Assembly (NCBI GenBank): GCA_963920765.1
Contig: OY987242.1
Location: 29,908,002-29,972,001 of the forward strand
DNA length: 64,000 nt
Origin: Ulota crispa
Lineage: Eukaryota; Streptophyta; Bryopsida; Orthotrichales; Orthotrichaceae
Direction: 5' to 3'
The notes below the pieces were generated by a model, which saw nothing but the letters and a program-made list of their open reading frames with translations, made no database searches and was not told where the DNA came from. Of the stretch, positions 46,519 through 59,036 are shown piece by piece. How positions within the stretch are numbered: position 1 is the stretch's first letter; each line of letters opens with the position of its first letter. The translations under genes were made by a program, and so were the position numbers.

Positions 46519-48097
46519 AAGTGAGGGAAATGGGTAAGCTTTAATTATCTCAAGTGTGCAAGCCATAAAAGTAAGACATGCCATGTCTGCCATGACATTT
46601 CAAGTCATTCATTCCGCATGCAAAGTGAGTGAGGTGGGAGTGGGACACCTGGGAAATGGGCCGCCTCCCTCCTAACCCCTAACCTCTAAACCCTAGCCCC
46701 TAGACCATAGATCCCTACTCATGATCCTGTAGAGAGTCGTTCAGAAGTGGGGCCGAGCTCTCTTTTTTATTTGTTTATTTGTTTTTTTTTGTAGCTATGG
46801 CCGTATGACGATCTGTGCGCTCCTGCAGAAACATCATCGTTTCCTGTTCAGTATGTTGGCGTGATTCTAAGGTAGGAACACCCATAAGAGTTGAGAATGA
46901 AATGAAGTTAATTGTGTAGGCCGGGTGTAATTTTTGCAAGTGCTCCATGTTCAATACCCTATATTGGTGTATAAAAACTCACTCAAAATTTTCAATACCA
47001 TGACTAATGTGATTGAAGCCAGTGAAAAGGGCTTTTGATAATAAATGGTTAAGATGTTGAATGTTTTGAGATTGTACAGTTTTGAACTCTGATGTTTTCA
47101 GGACTAGAGAAATCATGGGTATCCAATAATATGAAGGTGTGTCACAAAGTATAAGCTAGAAGAATAGTTAATCAATGAAATTGAACTTAACCCGTAAAGG
47201 ACCATTGTCCCCTTGGGGACCCAGTGGGGTTTGGGCATGTATCTACAGCTACACTGGTTTGTATGATTTTTTGGAACTTTTATTGATAATGGAGAACTCA
47301 AAACTTTTAGGGCATCAAAAAAATTCTTCACTCCAACATTTGATAAAGAAGTTATGCAAGGACTTGTCAAAACTAGAGGAGGAAAGGCAGTTCAAGCAAG
47401 GTCTTTCCTTTTTAAGTGGGTGTTGATTCCAAAAAGGGTTAGTTCTTTTGGACACAAGGTGTGGACACTTGGGCAAAGGGGGGTGGAGTGGAAGTAGCCC
47501 GTCTTGGGGCTTCCAACCTCCATTCCTTTTGTCCCTTGTAAAATTTGGTACTCTGATTTTTCAAGTAGTTTGTGTATTTGTTTTTTGATTTTTTTTTTCC
47601 ATGTTGTAGTAGGCTAGGATATTTTGGTTTTCATTGTTTGGATCAATGTAATTCAAATTATTGGATTTTACATAAATCCTCCGAATTTTCCCTAGTATCT
47701 TTGCAAATTCCATGACCTTCTTGCATTCAAAGATTTTTTGAAGTTTGTTGTCCACCTCCAATTGATTTTAAATTTCTCCTACACATACCTAACATGAACT
47801 TCTACATGAAGCAATTAAACCTCAACTTTGAGTAGAGCAATTTTTTTTGCTATAAGAGTGGTAAAAGGCTTTTCAAAATTTTGGTCAGCACGGGAAAAAC
47901 CTTTTTTCTTCACTCCAGATGTCAATACCTCACTCCTCTTCATCTGAAATGTTTTGATTTTTTCCCACAAGTACCTCCTGTAAGCAAAATCCTATAGTTG
48001 GATTATTAAATGAATCTTTTCTTCTTACCTTTCTACTCATTTCCCCACAAGTGGCAGTTTTCAGTGACTTTCATAGAAAAAAGAACTTGGTCCTTTA
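46519..48097. other. Intergenic with solitary repeat ends
   Basis: A lone AGGTAGGAACACCCATAAG end near 46872 and a lone TTAACCCGTAAAGGACC end near 47188 have no partners. No gene. Confidence 0.4.
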
Positions 48098-48610
48098 GGT
48101 CATCCTCAATCCACCTAGCATAAAGGCCCAATATACCACCCTTGATGTAATAATAGCATGTAGTTCATAAAGTAAAAATTCCATTATTTGAAGGGTATAA
48201 AAATCTTCATTCTAAAAACTCAATAAAACTTTGGTTTGGCCATTGCATGATTTAGATATATCAGAGCAAATATTAGCTAACTTCCAAAAAATTTAAAGGC
48301 CTCTCCAAATCAGGCCTAAATAAGGAAATTTTAGTAAAGGGGTCATACAATTGCCGTCCCCTTTACTAAAATTTCCTTATTTAGGCCTAATTTGGAGAGG
48401 CCTTTAATTTTTTAGGAAGTTAGCTTATATTTGATATGATATACCTAAATCATGCAATGGCCAAACCAAAAGTTTTATTGAGTTTTTAGAATGAAGGTTT
48501 TCATACCCTTCAAATAATGTAATTTTTACTTTTTACTTCATGAACTATCTGCTAGTAATAGATCAAGAGTGATATATTGGGCCTTTATACCGGGTGGATT
48601 GAGGATGCCC
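48098..48610. mobile_element. Long-hairpin Tourist-like foldback MITE
   Basis: The whole element is an inverted repeat: left arm 48098-48342, loop about 15 bases, right arm 48358-48610, with few mismatches. Ends GGTCATCCTCAATCCACC and GGGCATCCTCAATCCACC, TTA on both sides (48095-48097, 48611-48613). If transcribed it would fold into a hairpin of ~245 bp. Confidence 0.9.
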
Positions 48611-48678
48611 TTAGGGCCCTAAGCCCCTAATATGATTGATAAATTATGTTTGTATAGTTGGATCTATTGTCATACTTA

Positions 48679-49092
48679 GGGTATCTCCAATCTAGCCAAG
48701 AAAGTTGTCCCGGAAACTCTGTTAGATCGTGTTTGAGGTCAATTACAGAGTAGGGGAGTTTCCAAACCAATAGCCCCCAATGCAAACAAGTTCTGACACT
48801 CACTAACCATAGTTTTTTTTAGTGGTTTATGTCTTTTTTAAGTGCTTATGTGAGGAGATTCATGTCAAAAATATCTGAAATTGCATCAAAGTCAGAGAAT
48901 CAAACATTCTAGAATAGTATGCAAGACTCTCCAAATAGTGAAAATACGCAAGGGAGGGGCTCATATATGGGGAGCCCTAAAAATGCAATTGCAATTAACT
49001 GCTACATTGGAATCCATGTTTTTATTCAAACCTTGTTTAACAAGTTGCACAAGCTTTTACCTACCTCTGTTTCAGCTGGATTGGGTATGCCC
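48679..49092. mobile_element. Tourist-like MITE (copy 2 of the 0.42-kb family)
   Basis: Ends GGGTATCTCCAATCTAGC and GGGCATACCCAATCCAGC, TTA at 48676-48678 and 49093-49095. The interior matches 1270-1695. Confidence 0.85.
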
Positions 49093-49482
49093 TTAATACT
49101 CACCAATATTTGTCAACAAAAGTTGAAAAACCAATTCAATAATCCTTTATAAAATCAGTTGTTGATTGCATTTATGATTTTCACAACAGCCATTTTTCTT
49201 TTAATTATAAGATTTACCTTTGGTTGTGGTGACTTTTGAAGATTTTTAGTACCCACTTATTTGTGAAGTCAGTCGTGAGGGACAAAAAGATAATTTTTGA
49301 ATTGAGGAAATTTCAATTTTTGAGGTAAAACATGCATCGGTTCTTTTATCTACTAAGTGATACTGAACTACATGTTTTTTGAAATATAAGCAGTTTGCAA
49401 TCTTTTCTTGTGATGTATATTACACTCTCCACAGAAAACTCAAAACCTTAATAATAAACCTCATTGATAAGAATGCTTTTAA

Positions 49483-49863
49483 CCTTTAAAAGTTGGGATG
49501 GTCACAGCAACTAGCCAGACTACAGTGTTCTACAATATTGTCCAATGGTGTCATTGGTGTGGCAAGTGCCCAACCATTATATTATTTTTTTCAAAAGCTA
49601 CAAAAATTAATAGTACATGCTAACCTCATGAAATTTGCAAGAAAGGTAATATGGGACCTCAGACAATGTTTATCAATCTTCTCACAAGTTCAATTATCCA
49701 AAAATATGAGTGCATTTGGTGAGTGTTTTTTTGCCTTTCATGATGGATCGTGTGTTTATGATCAGTTCTGAAAAAGAATAAGAGAAAATACAACTTTTTC
49801 CTCTCATACAAAATGTTTTTTCAAAGCTAAAGAACTAGAAATGTCCTCCTTGATGCTTAGGGG
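49483..49863. mobile_element. Possible TTAA-flanked element
   Basis: The left end is CCTTTAAAAGTTGG after TTAA, the right end CTTAGGGG before TTAA. The inverted match is weak. It abuts the next element, sharing one TTAA. Confidence 0.4.
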
Positions 49864-49867
49864 TTAA

Positions 49868-50087
49868 CCCCTCAACGGCCCAAAAGCCCTTTGCGGACGT
49901 ATGTAAGGTTGTATGTACAAACGTATTTGAGCTGCCTTGCAGGCTTTCCAAATTTTTTTATGCACCCACCATCATACAATCCTTCAATATATATGGTTGT
50001 AACACTTAATTTCCAGCTGATTCAAACTTTTGAATATTGGTTGCGACCATATTTGGTACTGTAGATCACCCAGGGACCCTTTAGGGG
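49868..50087. mobile_element. TTAA-flanked MITE, 220 bp
   Basis: Ends CCCCTCAACGGCCC and CCCCTAAAGGGTCCC, with TTAA at 49864-49867 and 50088-50091. Confidence 0.65.
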
Positions 50088-50299
50088 TTAATGCAAGTTC
50101 AGTTTTAAGACACTCAGTCAATCTTATTCAAACTTTCTCACACTTAGTGTTGCTTTGGTATTTGCCAATGCTCTTCTCCGTCTTGTTCATAGTTGATGAA
50201 AAAATAAATAAAACCAAATTCAAATTTTCGTTAATTAATTGAAATTATGTAACCTACACCTATCATGAAGTATGAATGCTTAGATTTCAATTCATTTAA

Positions 50300-51058
50300 C
50301 CCCTAGGCGTCTTGCTAAGAAAATTCAGCATACATGAAACTTTTAACATGTTTTTCTAATTTTTAAAAAGTTGAATAAATAATCACATAATCCAAACCAG
50401 TCATTCTATACCTAGTTATAAATAAAATGTTTTAAACCAATTTGATTTCAAATCCAAGTAAATTTGCAAAATCCTCACCGTTGAGAATCTCATGTTTTTT
50501 GATTTGGGCAACAATTTAAAATATGGAGTTTGGACTTTCATGTAATACTTTTTCAAAAAAAAGATTTACCTAATGGCTGATCCCATAAGATTGTGTCTTG
50601 CTATACTTGATGGAAAAAATAAACTTCACAAATGGAAAAAAACTCCAAAAGATATGGCTCAGAGTAGCTAGATTCCATTAGCTCTTTACTTTACAGCTAT
50701 AAAAACCTTGCCCACATCAAGAAAAAAAAAGTGATACATCACCAAACTTCTCTCTTGTACAATATGAGACATGAGAGCATCCATCCCATCCACTCTCTAA
50801 GCAGCTCCCTTTGTTTGCCTAAAGACATTCTTCTCCTAATTGTTGAAAAAATAGAATATTTTCCATATTCCATGTAGAATCTAAAGCAAAGGAAGCCCTT
50901 CAAGGAACAACAAGCCGATCAAAAAAAAATCTTGAACTAACAACTCCATTTGGACTTGAGTGACAGACCAAAAGTTGAGCTAAAAATGCCTCCTTTTTAT
51001 ACTTTCACACCTCCAAGCACCCCCTTTGGCCATATTGGGCTCTTTGGTCCATTAGGGA
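50300..51058. mobile_element. Possible TTAA-flanked element, 0.76 kb
   Basis: Left end CCCCTAGGCGTC after TTAA, complement of the right end TCCCTAATGGACC before TTAA. Match limited to the outer bases. Confidence 0.4.
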
Positions 51059-51639
51059 TTAAAGGTGACTCATACTATGTCCCATATTTCAACTTTACAT
51101 GTCCCAAATTAGTGTCACATCCAACCTTAGTTGGATTGCTAGGGAAAAAAAATACAAAAAAATAAGTTTGAAAAGTATATGGTAAATATAAATTTAAAAA
51201 TTCTCTATCAACATATTTTTTCTTTGTTTGAACTTTTAATTTGTGCTAGTATCAATTGTTGGAGCATAGTCTCACATTTTGGACACCAAAATTTCAAAAA
51301 TAAAATTTAATGCAACTATGCAAGCATTTGCAAGTGAACCAAAACTTTGGGAGTTCTGGAAATTGCTACCATGTAAACATTTCTAAGTAAATTGACACGT
51401 GCTACATGGGGACACAATGTGCATAGTCCCAAATTTTTGGCCTTCGATACAAGGTCACACGAGCCAAAGTGGCTAATTTGGAACAAATGAAGAAACAAAT
51501 GAAGAAACAAATGAAGAAGTAAAATACACATTTGGAGTATTGGGAGACAATCACTTTACTCAAGGTTCCATGCAATGGTTTATTAAAATGAATTTCTCCA
51601 TCATTTAAGGGCAGGAGTTTGGAGACAACATTTTTTCAA

Positions 51640-53050
51640 CCTATAAAAGCCCATTGTCCCTACAAGTGAAAAAATAGATTTTGGGCAAGTTTGTTTTATT
51701 GGAATTTTTGATCAATTTATTTGAAGTTTCTTTTTGAAATAGAGTTTTGCAAGGGGTATGTAGGAGTAATTTTTTTTTGAAATTGAATTCACAATTCAAA
51801 AAATATTTGTGTTTTATGTTTTTTTTGGTTCAAGGGGCAAGCTAGGCATGCCAAATTTTGTTGAATTCTCTCAAGTGCCACCAATGAAGGCATGACTCTT
51901 CACTAGAATATACCAAGAGCAATAATGTACTAGATAAGTTCTTTTTTATGTTTAGTAAATACCCTAACTTTTGAATTGAAGTAGCTATTAGAATTTTGAT
52001 TTTATTTTCAATTTTTTGTGTGGTTCTCAATAAAGTCAAAACCTTCTAATCCACAATTGGGATTTTCACTCTTCAGAAATCACCACTGGAAATTTGGTTT
52101 GCAAAAAACCTTAGTCTTGTAAGATTTTGAAGTGCATGTTTGCAATGCATGCCCATGAAGGGAGTGTTCCAAGTCTTTCTTGGACATGAAAACTTGTGGA
52201 AATATGCTTAATATAATCTAGAGCATGTTGGAAAAATATCTCCTACATCTATAGTGCAAAAATTGTTCACAATATGTGATCAATGGGACCTAATTTTTTT
52301 GGGCAAAGGTCAAAAAAATTGAGTATAACTGTATACTAACTTCAAATGCTTATATCTCTCAATCTCAATGGTCACACTTCATGAAAATTACACTGTGGCT
52401 TCCTACATATGTCTAATGTATAATTGGGGGACAAAAATATTGGGAAATTGTAGCCCAACACCCAACTCTGGTGATTCCAAATACGATTTTCACTTTTAGC
52501 TCAAGGGGTTGAACACTCTGCTAAAAAGTTAAAATTTTCAAAGTTAACATTGCTAAGTTCATAAATTTTTTTAGTTGCAATGTGATATTTTGTTAATTTG
52601 GGAAGAAACCTTGATTTTGGGACTTCTAGAGTTTTCATTTTTAAGAGTTTTTAGGCAATTTAGAGTGACTTATGTGATGGTTTCTTCAAGACCTTACATC
52701 AATCTTGAAGGAAATATAAAAAATCTCACTTCAAGTCACCAAAATATTCTCACAAATGCAAAATTTAATATTTGTTTTGGGAAAGTATTTTTCTCAAATC
52801 CATGAACATCATGAATATCATGTATTGCATATTAATTTTTTTTTGGTAACAATCCTATAAAAGTTAGCCAATTCAAAAATTGTTGTTCAACTCCCCATTT
52901 CCCAATCTTTTTGTCCCTGCTGTATAATCGTGCTGTATAATCCTATGGTTAGATTTGTAAGTAAAATAAAATATTATTCTTGGGACCAAATGAATGAAAA
53001 TGGCAGTTTTTAATGTTTTCTCAAAAAAAAGAGGCATGGACGTTTAGGGA
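51640..53050. mobile_element. Possible TTAA-flanked element, 1.4 kb
   Basis: Left end CCTATAAAAGCCCA after TCAA, complement of the right end TCCCTAAACGTCCA before TTAA. Contains a CATATTTGTTAAATT-family foldback (52583-52822). The pairing of these ends is tentative. Upstream, 51482-51517 is a 12-bp repeat (AAACAAATGAAG x3). Confidence 0.35.
52583..52822. mobile_element. Foldback MITE, CATATTTGTTAAATTGGG family
   Basis: The half-palindrome TTTTGGGACTTCTAGAG and the mirrored AAATGCAAAATTTA side match 61316-61551 and 6389-6623. Confidence 0.6.
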
Positions 53051-53326
53051 TTAAAGTTAAAAATATCGAGAAAACCCCTCGCGGGGAAAAAACCGGGATC
53101 AGCCCGAGACTGCAGTGTTTCGTTTTATTAGTTTAGAGGAATGAGGTACAAGCATTTTGGAAACAATTCCTTTTGGAAAAGCAACCGTAAACCCTTAGTG
53201 GGAAGAGAACCGAATGGTTTAAGTTGTAAAATATTTTGGAGGAATATAGTTCCAGTGAATACTACTATTCTGCTCTACAAAATAATGGTGGGACTGTGAC
53301 CCACTCAGTTCTAAAGGCTGTCTCTA

Positions 53327-53729
53327 AGGTAGGAGCACCCAATTGCAACACCAGCCGTTCTCCAACATCTAAAATTAAACCTAAAGTATATAAATTTGCA
53401 CCCAATCAAAACACAAATGCATTCAAATCAAACACGCAAGCTGAGATAAGGGAATAGAAGTTGTATAGGTGGCAATTTTTGATTGGATGTGACATGTGCA
53501 TGACATGGTCTTGTTGTTGTCGCTTTTTCAAGGGTCACTGTCTACAACAGGTAAGTTTAGGAAGTTGTCTTCAACAATTCATAATTTATTCATATGATCT
53601 CAAAATATTTCAAAAACAATTTTCCTTACATCTATATCCATTTCCTAACAAGCCCATGCCATCAGATTCTCAGAAGACCCTCCCGATTACCACATCTGAT
53701 GTAAGTGTCGCATTTGGGTGCTTCTACCT
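53327..53729. mobile_element. TA-flanked MITE, AGGTAGGAGCACCC ends
   Basis: Ends AGGTAGGAGCACCCAATTGC and AGGTAGAAGCACCCAAATGC, with TA outside both (53325-53326, 53730-53731). The interior is not obviously like the shorter members. Confidence 0.75.
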
Positions 53730-54368
53730 TAAAGCTCGAAGAACATCTTCGTCCTTTGGGAACCGGTGGATGGTCCTCATGTCGCGAGTCCCGTGTAAGG
53801 TAGCTCGATAGGCTTATTGCATGACTCTGGGGATTGATGGAAGCACCTCATGGAAGTGTGCTTGGCATCGTTCAACCCAAAGTTTGATTTCAGGTGAAAC
53901 ACAAACATGAGTGCAAAAATACAAGAGCTCTACTTTTACAGAAAGAAGGAAGTGCGGCTGCTTTTTTTTTACAAAACGTTTTTTAGAATGACGTGTTGTA
54001 TTGGTGTGACCCATCATCTACAAAACTATGAAAAGTCAATTGAATGAGGGGTATCTAAATGCGAAGCTATAAGTCTCAAAATTCAACTCTCAACCATGGA
54101 AGATTTTCTTGGCGAGAGTTTGCCTGATTCTTACCTCCATTTCTGACTGGCCACCATAACACTAGAAAAATTGCTAGGTGAAATGATGGATGAAGTTGCC
54201 AAATCCCTTCCCAAATTAGCATAAGGTTTGCCAAATTTTGGATGAAAACCACAAATATTAGTAGAATTTATGTATGAACATGTACAAGTGGATAATTCTA
54301 TCCAATTCTATCCAAGTTTTTCTTACCTGCTTGCATTGTGGGGTGCGTGACTACGTGTTGCTCTACTA

Positions 54369-54606
54369 AAGAAGGAGGCTCTAAAAAAATCATTTTCTTA
54401 TTGCCTTCCCTATCTAAAAATGAGTGATGTGGCTTGTTCCTTCAAATATCTATTAGTGTTTTTGATGAGCTAGGTAGGCTTAAATGGTTGGTAAGCTAAC
54501 CTCGCCTAACTCATCAATAATAATAATAGATATTTAAAGGAACATCTCACTCATTCTTAGTTAGGGAACATAATTGAAACACAATCTCTTTTAGAACCTC
54601 CTACCT
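54369..54606. mobile_element. TA-flanked foldback MITE
   Basis: Nearly the whole element folds back. Arms include AATATCTATTA / TAATAGATATT and GATGAGCTAGG / CCTAACTCATC. Ends AAGAAGGAGGCTC and AGGTAGGAGGTTC, with TA outside. Confidence 0.7.
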
Positions 54607-54699
54607 TATGGAAAATACAAAAAGTAAACCATGCTCTCAACCAACAAGATTTGCGAAGTTACTACTTACTAGGGCTAAGGTCACAAGCTCATATTCCAC

Positions 54700-55003
54700 T
54701 CAGGCTCTAAAACCGTCCACCTTCTCAAATTCACTTTGTTGGTACATGTTGTTTTTCATAGACTTCTACAATATACAAGTAAGTAAATTTGAGGAGGTGG
54801 ACGGTTTTAGGGCCCTATGCCAGTTCAACTCCAAAATTTCATAACTATTTCCACAAAGCTCCAAAAAATATGAAACAACTTGGTTTAGATGCCAATTCCC
54901 CTTGTCTTTCAAGGAGAAATTTACATAAAAACATTTCAAGAAGTTTCACCTCCCCAAAATTCAGTTTCAACTCTTAGATGGTCTATATATGAGCCTCCTA
55001 CCT
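54700..55003. mobile_element. AGGTAGGAGG-family element, left end incomplete
   Basis: The right end GAGCCTCCTACCT-TA and the preceding ~150 bp match the right part of 1725-2537. The left side starts GGCTCTAAAACCG without the outer AGGTA. Confidence 0.5.
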
Positions 55004-57041
55004 TAGAAGGGGGGCAATCATGGGGCATTAGGAATAGGGGCACGCAGGATTTGGGGAGAACTGACGGTTAGTGTAGTGGTAGCCAATTGAAATTGCAAAA
55101 AACTTGGTTGAAACTTGAAACTACTAACTAAAAAATTGATCATTTTTTCAAAAAATATAAATACAGTATGTTTACAATAGAAATTTAAAAATTTTACAGA
55201 AAATAACTAGTGCATGTTAATGAAAATCGGTCTGAAATTGGGAAATGCAGGATTTCAGCAGGTGAAGCTAAAATTTCTTCCCCAACATTGGGGGCACAGC
55301 AAGCTTGGTGCCGTCCGTCACTTCCGTCCTTGTCAGGACAGCGGTACAGACCAACACAACAGTAGTCTAAATTACTATAATAATAATAATAATAATAACG
55401 TACAACTCCTCCGTGACGGAAAAAAAAAGCGCAATCCTGCTGCTGCCGAGTGCTGAGTGTGGCAGCGGATTTTGTCATCTGCTAGGAGTAAGGCGCACGG
55501 CCAACGCCATCATCATCATTGCCCAAGCCCACGCAAGTTTCTTCCGGAGCCGGGTTGACAAGTAAGGGCATCATCAACCCATACATTGGGTTCCAGACTA
55601 GGAACTGGCCACTCATGTGTTGTTCCTTGTCCCCCATAATTTTGCAGTCTCTTTCACTAAACGGATCTTTCCAACCCCAATACAATTTTTGTTGTAATTT
55701 TAAACACAAGAGAAGACACTTGTAGGCACTTGCAACTTGTTATTAGGAAGTTGTGTGCTATTGCAAGCAATGTGTCATTTCAGCAAATGTTACATTAGAA
55801 GTCCCAAGGCACTAGGAAACGAGGAAATCAACGTGTTATTCTAGCAAATGTTGCGGTGGAAATCCTAAGGCGGGAAACAAGCAAATTTGTTGTCTAACAA
55901 GGTTATTTTGTGACATTTTGTGATAGGACCATCTGTTGGATATGCATTGTTGTGGTTGCATTGGAGCCCTAAAATTCCTCATTCTCCCACATAACTGACC
56001 CTCACCAACAGAAATGAAGTTATAATCCATTGTCTTGGGTTGATGATGCTCTAAGCCGAGCCAAGCCAGGCAAAGCCAAGCAAGCAAGGAGAAGCAGAGC
56101 AAAAAAAATTCCGGGATTCCAACTGAAAGAGTGGTCTCATGGGCAATGCAAGCGAAGTTCACAATGACTTCGTCAGCAGTTTGATCAGATATTATGATCG
56201 ATGTGGCAATTGATGAGATCAGACAAAAGTCCCCCTCTGACTGCTGGTTAACTCCCCCCTCGTCCTCCCTTCCAGATGGTGGTCTCCGCTTGGGTGGCTG
56301 CCCTTGGCTCCCCCACTTCCACTTCCAGCCATGATTTGTTTTCCTTGCTGCGTGGTTCATGTGACTCCTCCCTCCCTCAGTCCCTCAGTCCCTTGTGTGT
56401 CGTGCCTGCTGCAGTCAGTCTATTTTATTATCATTATTATTTTACTTTTTTGTATTCTGGCAGAGGGTGAATCCACTCAGATATTTTCTGCTGGGGGTGG
56501 TCTGTCTGTCTAACGTATCTGTCAGTAATAATCCGTCACGGTTTGTTGTAACTTGCAAATCTCTCTGCCACGTAGGGAAACCCACTGACTGCCACTGAAT
56601 CATGCAGTGATGACCGGCTTTACGTTATTGCAGCCTTCTGCATGATTCCAACCCATTCCTCACTTTTCTTCACTTTCCTCACTTCCTCATTTTCCTCAGT
56701 TTCCCCACTTTCCTTTGTTCCTTGGACGTCTCCTCTTTGCAGAAGCTAGCGTAGCTTGGGAGCTTCCACCGTTTGCACTCAAAAGTAGAACTGAATGATC
56801 CTTTGTCACCCCCCTCCCTTTTTTTGGCTGATACTTGGCACTCTTCTGAATTTTCAGTCGATCCCTCTCTACCATCGCCTAACTTGCTCTGAATGAGGCG
56901 CAAACTGTTCTAACTTATCCCAGCTTTGATTTCTCGTCACTGGCGCTCTTCCCTCGATCTCCGCTCTGATCTTTCCGTTACTTTATTCTATCAAGGCTGT
57001 GAGTTTCGGTGTGAGGTTGCTACGGGACTGCATTCAGTGGG
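55004..57041. other. Upstream region of the polyQ gene
   Basis: GC content rises to the right. Holds a (TAA)n microsatellite at about 55377-55398 and a pyrimidine-rich CTTTCCTCACTTCCTC stretch at 56650-56715, plausible for a promoter or 5' UTR. No TATA box was placed with confidence. Confidence 0.4.
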
Positions 57042-57728
57042 ATGCTAACGGCGGAGTCGACCATGAGAGACGACGACAACGACGACAAGGGAGGGGCTGC
57101 AGTAAGAGGAGGAGGACTAGGGTTGTTGTGTGAGAGACGTGGAGCCGGCGAGTGCATGAAGCCTCGTCCGAGAATAGAGAAGCCCCGTCCGGCGTGGAGG
57201 AATAATTACAGCAGCAGCAGGAGCAGCAAAGCGTTGGATTGTTTAGTGGAAGTGGCGCTCTCGCCCACAGCCACAGCCGCACTAAGCTTAGATCTCAGCG
57301 GCAGGGACAACGCCGGAGAGAGCATTGCTGCCTTGCGCACTGATAACAAGCCCAGTAGTAGTACTAGTACTAGACCAGATGGGCAAGGGGACGAGGCCAA
57401 GGGCAAGGACGATGACGATGCGGTGATGGGGAGATACTGGAGCTGCAGCAACAGTGCAGTGAAAGTGCCCGCAATGGCTCCGTCGCCATCGCCAGAATTT
57501 TACCAACAACAACAACAACAGCAGCAACAGCAGCAGCAGCAGCAGCAGCAGCAACGGCAAGAGGAGCAGAAGTTGAAGCTGAAGCGAGGACTGTCGTCGT
57601 GGACGGCCATGTCGCACCCAGCTGGTCGCAGCTCGTCGTCGTCGTCGTCGCGACGTGTCCATGCCGATCATCCTCATTCCAAGAGGTTTACACCCCGCTT
57701 CAAGTCCCTCCTTGACATCTCTTGTTAA
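57042..57728 (+). CDS. Unknown protein with polyQ and poly-Ser tracts
   Basis: Open frame of 228 residues, clearly GC-richer than the flanks. The N-terminus is acidic then basic (MRDDDNDDKG, then RPRIEKPRPAW). There is a (Q)17 run at 155-171 encoded by mixed CAA/CAG, a basic stretch (LKLKRG), a Ser run at 197-203 and a basic end SKRFTPRFKSLLDISC. No signal peptide, membrane segment or known domain. Composition suggests a disordered nuclear or regulatory protein, but that is only a guess. A second Met at residue 8 is an alternative start. It could be one exon of a larger gene. Confidence 0.65.
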   Translation: MLTAESTMRDDDNDDKGGAAVRGGGLGLLCERRGAGECMKPRPRIEKPRPAWRNNYSSSRSSKALDCLVEVALSPTATAALSLDLSGRDNAGESIAALRTDNKPSSSTSTRPDGQGDEAKGKDDDDAVMGRYWSCSNSAVKVPAMAPSPSPEFYQQQQQQQQQQQQQQQQQRQEEQKLKLKRGLSSWTAMSHPAGRSSSSSSSRRVHADHPHSKRFTPRFKSLLDISC

Positions 57729-58499
57729 CCCTTTCTACCTTTCTTCTTCCCAGGGCTTTCTTCTTGTTGATTGTAAGGTTTGAATGCCTTTTTTTAGGCT
57801 TTTGGGGTTACTGACATCTCTGGACCCGCGAGTGGCGATTTCATTAGTAATGGAAGTTTCTAGAATATGGAGGTTAGGTATAGTGGTACGAGTTTAGGTA
57901 CCCGTTGTATCAACATAAGCGACAACTTGATTCAAACTAAATTCTTAGTGTAAATCACTTTATGCATGTATTCCTCTCTCCCTTGTTAGGTCCTTCGCTA
58001 AAAGGACTCAATATGGTGCCCATTCAGAAATTGAGTTCACTAAATCTAGAACTAAACCTCTCGTTTCAAAGGATGCATCTTTTAAGCAATGTGATTGCAA
58101 AGGAGTTTGAGGCACCCTAAGACACTTACTTTTCCTTCTTCATATTCACAAGAATAAACAAGTTTCGTAGTCATAACACCCATTTCTACACAACATTCCT
58201 TAAGGAGACCCTGTGACCTTGGAATCACTCATGGTACCTTGAATCTTGGGGTCCCCATGGTGCCCGTTTTCCTTTCCTTACATAATGATACAAAAAGAGG
58301 AAGGTGGGGGATGTCAAGGACATAATACAAGTATTGATGCACATGGTTGCATGTGAGTGGCATTAGTCGAGATAATACTTCGGCAGTGCAAAATGTTAGC
58401 ATCTATGAACAGAAAGGGTATAATGCTTCAATAGCTTAAAACTGCAATGTAACATTGAAGAGGGAAAAGGAATTTGTTTTTTAATGGAATGCTTGTTAC
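57729..58499. other. 3' flank of the polyQ gene
   Basis: No further gene evident on the plus strand. A minus-strand segment after a TGTTCATAG acceptor near 58407 could continue the exon at 58500-58621. Confidence 0.35.
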
Positions 58500-58621
58500 C
58501 TAGTTTCTGAGCCACTTGGCGGTCTTGCTGCTTCTCCATCTCAGCAGTGAGCCAATGGTCCCGGTCTACTCTAGGAGGTTTCTGAACACTTAACAAATCA
58601 TGTTTCGGCAACAATGCTAAC
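58500..58621 (-). CDS. Exon-like segment of an unidentified gene
   Basis: On the minus strand, TTCCAG precedes and GTAACAAG follows a 122-base open stretch encoding LALLPKHDLLSVQKPPRV and DHWLTAEMEKQQDRQVAQKL. The charged, helical look and proper splice sites suggest a real coding exon. The family is not recognised. Distinct from PSS1, which ends upstream at 61033. Confidence 0.4.
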
Positions 58622-58894
58622 CTGGAACCGAAAATTAATATGCTTACGTACACGAAATTGCTTACGAGATTTCAATATTGACAACAACAACATACTCATA
58701 TACTATATTATATTATCACAAACAACAGCCCACAGAAAAAGAGACGGAAGGAGCATTAACATCAAGCCTTAGTGCTTCAAGCCTCCAATCTTCAAACAAC
58801 GCCACCTCCCTGTAGAACAACGCCAATCGAGTATTCAGCATGTAACAACTTTCAACTACAAAATTATGTCAATCATGGCAAATTTTGGGGTCAC

Positions 58895-59036
58895 CTTTTC
58901 CAAAAGATCATCCATTTTTGGGATTGGGTGGGGCTCTTTTTTGGGAGTAGGCCGACCTCTTCCCATAAGACCATCCGTTTTGTCGGACGGGTGGTGATGC
59001 TGTACAGGTTCTGTAGTAAGTTGTTCTTGGAACCAC
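58895..59036 (-). CDS. Exon-like segment, low confidence
   Basis: On the minus strand, CTCTCAG precedes and GTGACC follows an open stretch reading WFQEQLTTEPVQHHHPSDKT and PTPKKEPHPIPKMDDLLEK. Its phase does not join directly with the exon at 58500-58621, so the two may not be consecutive. Confidence 0.3.

Noticed and set aside
55836-56360. 174-codon minus-strand frame upstream of the polyQ gene
   Set aside because: Composition looks non-coding, it has no domain, and it lies in probable promoter sequence.
57206-57677. Leu-rich minus-strand frames opposite the polyQ gene
   Set aside because: Shadow of the CAG repeats and of GC-rich coding sequence on the plus strand.
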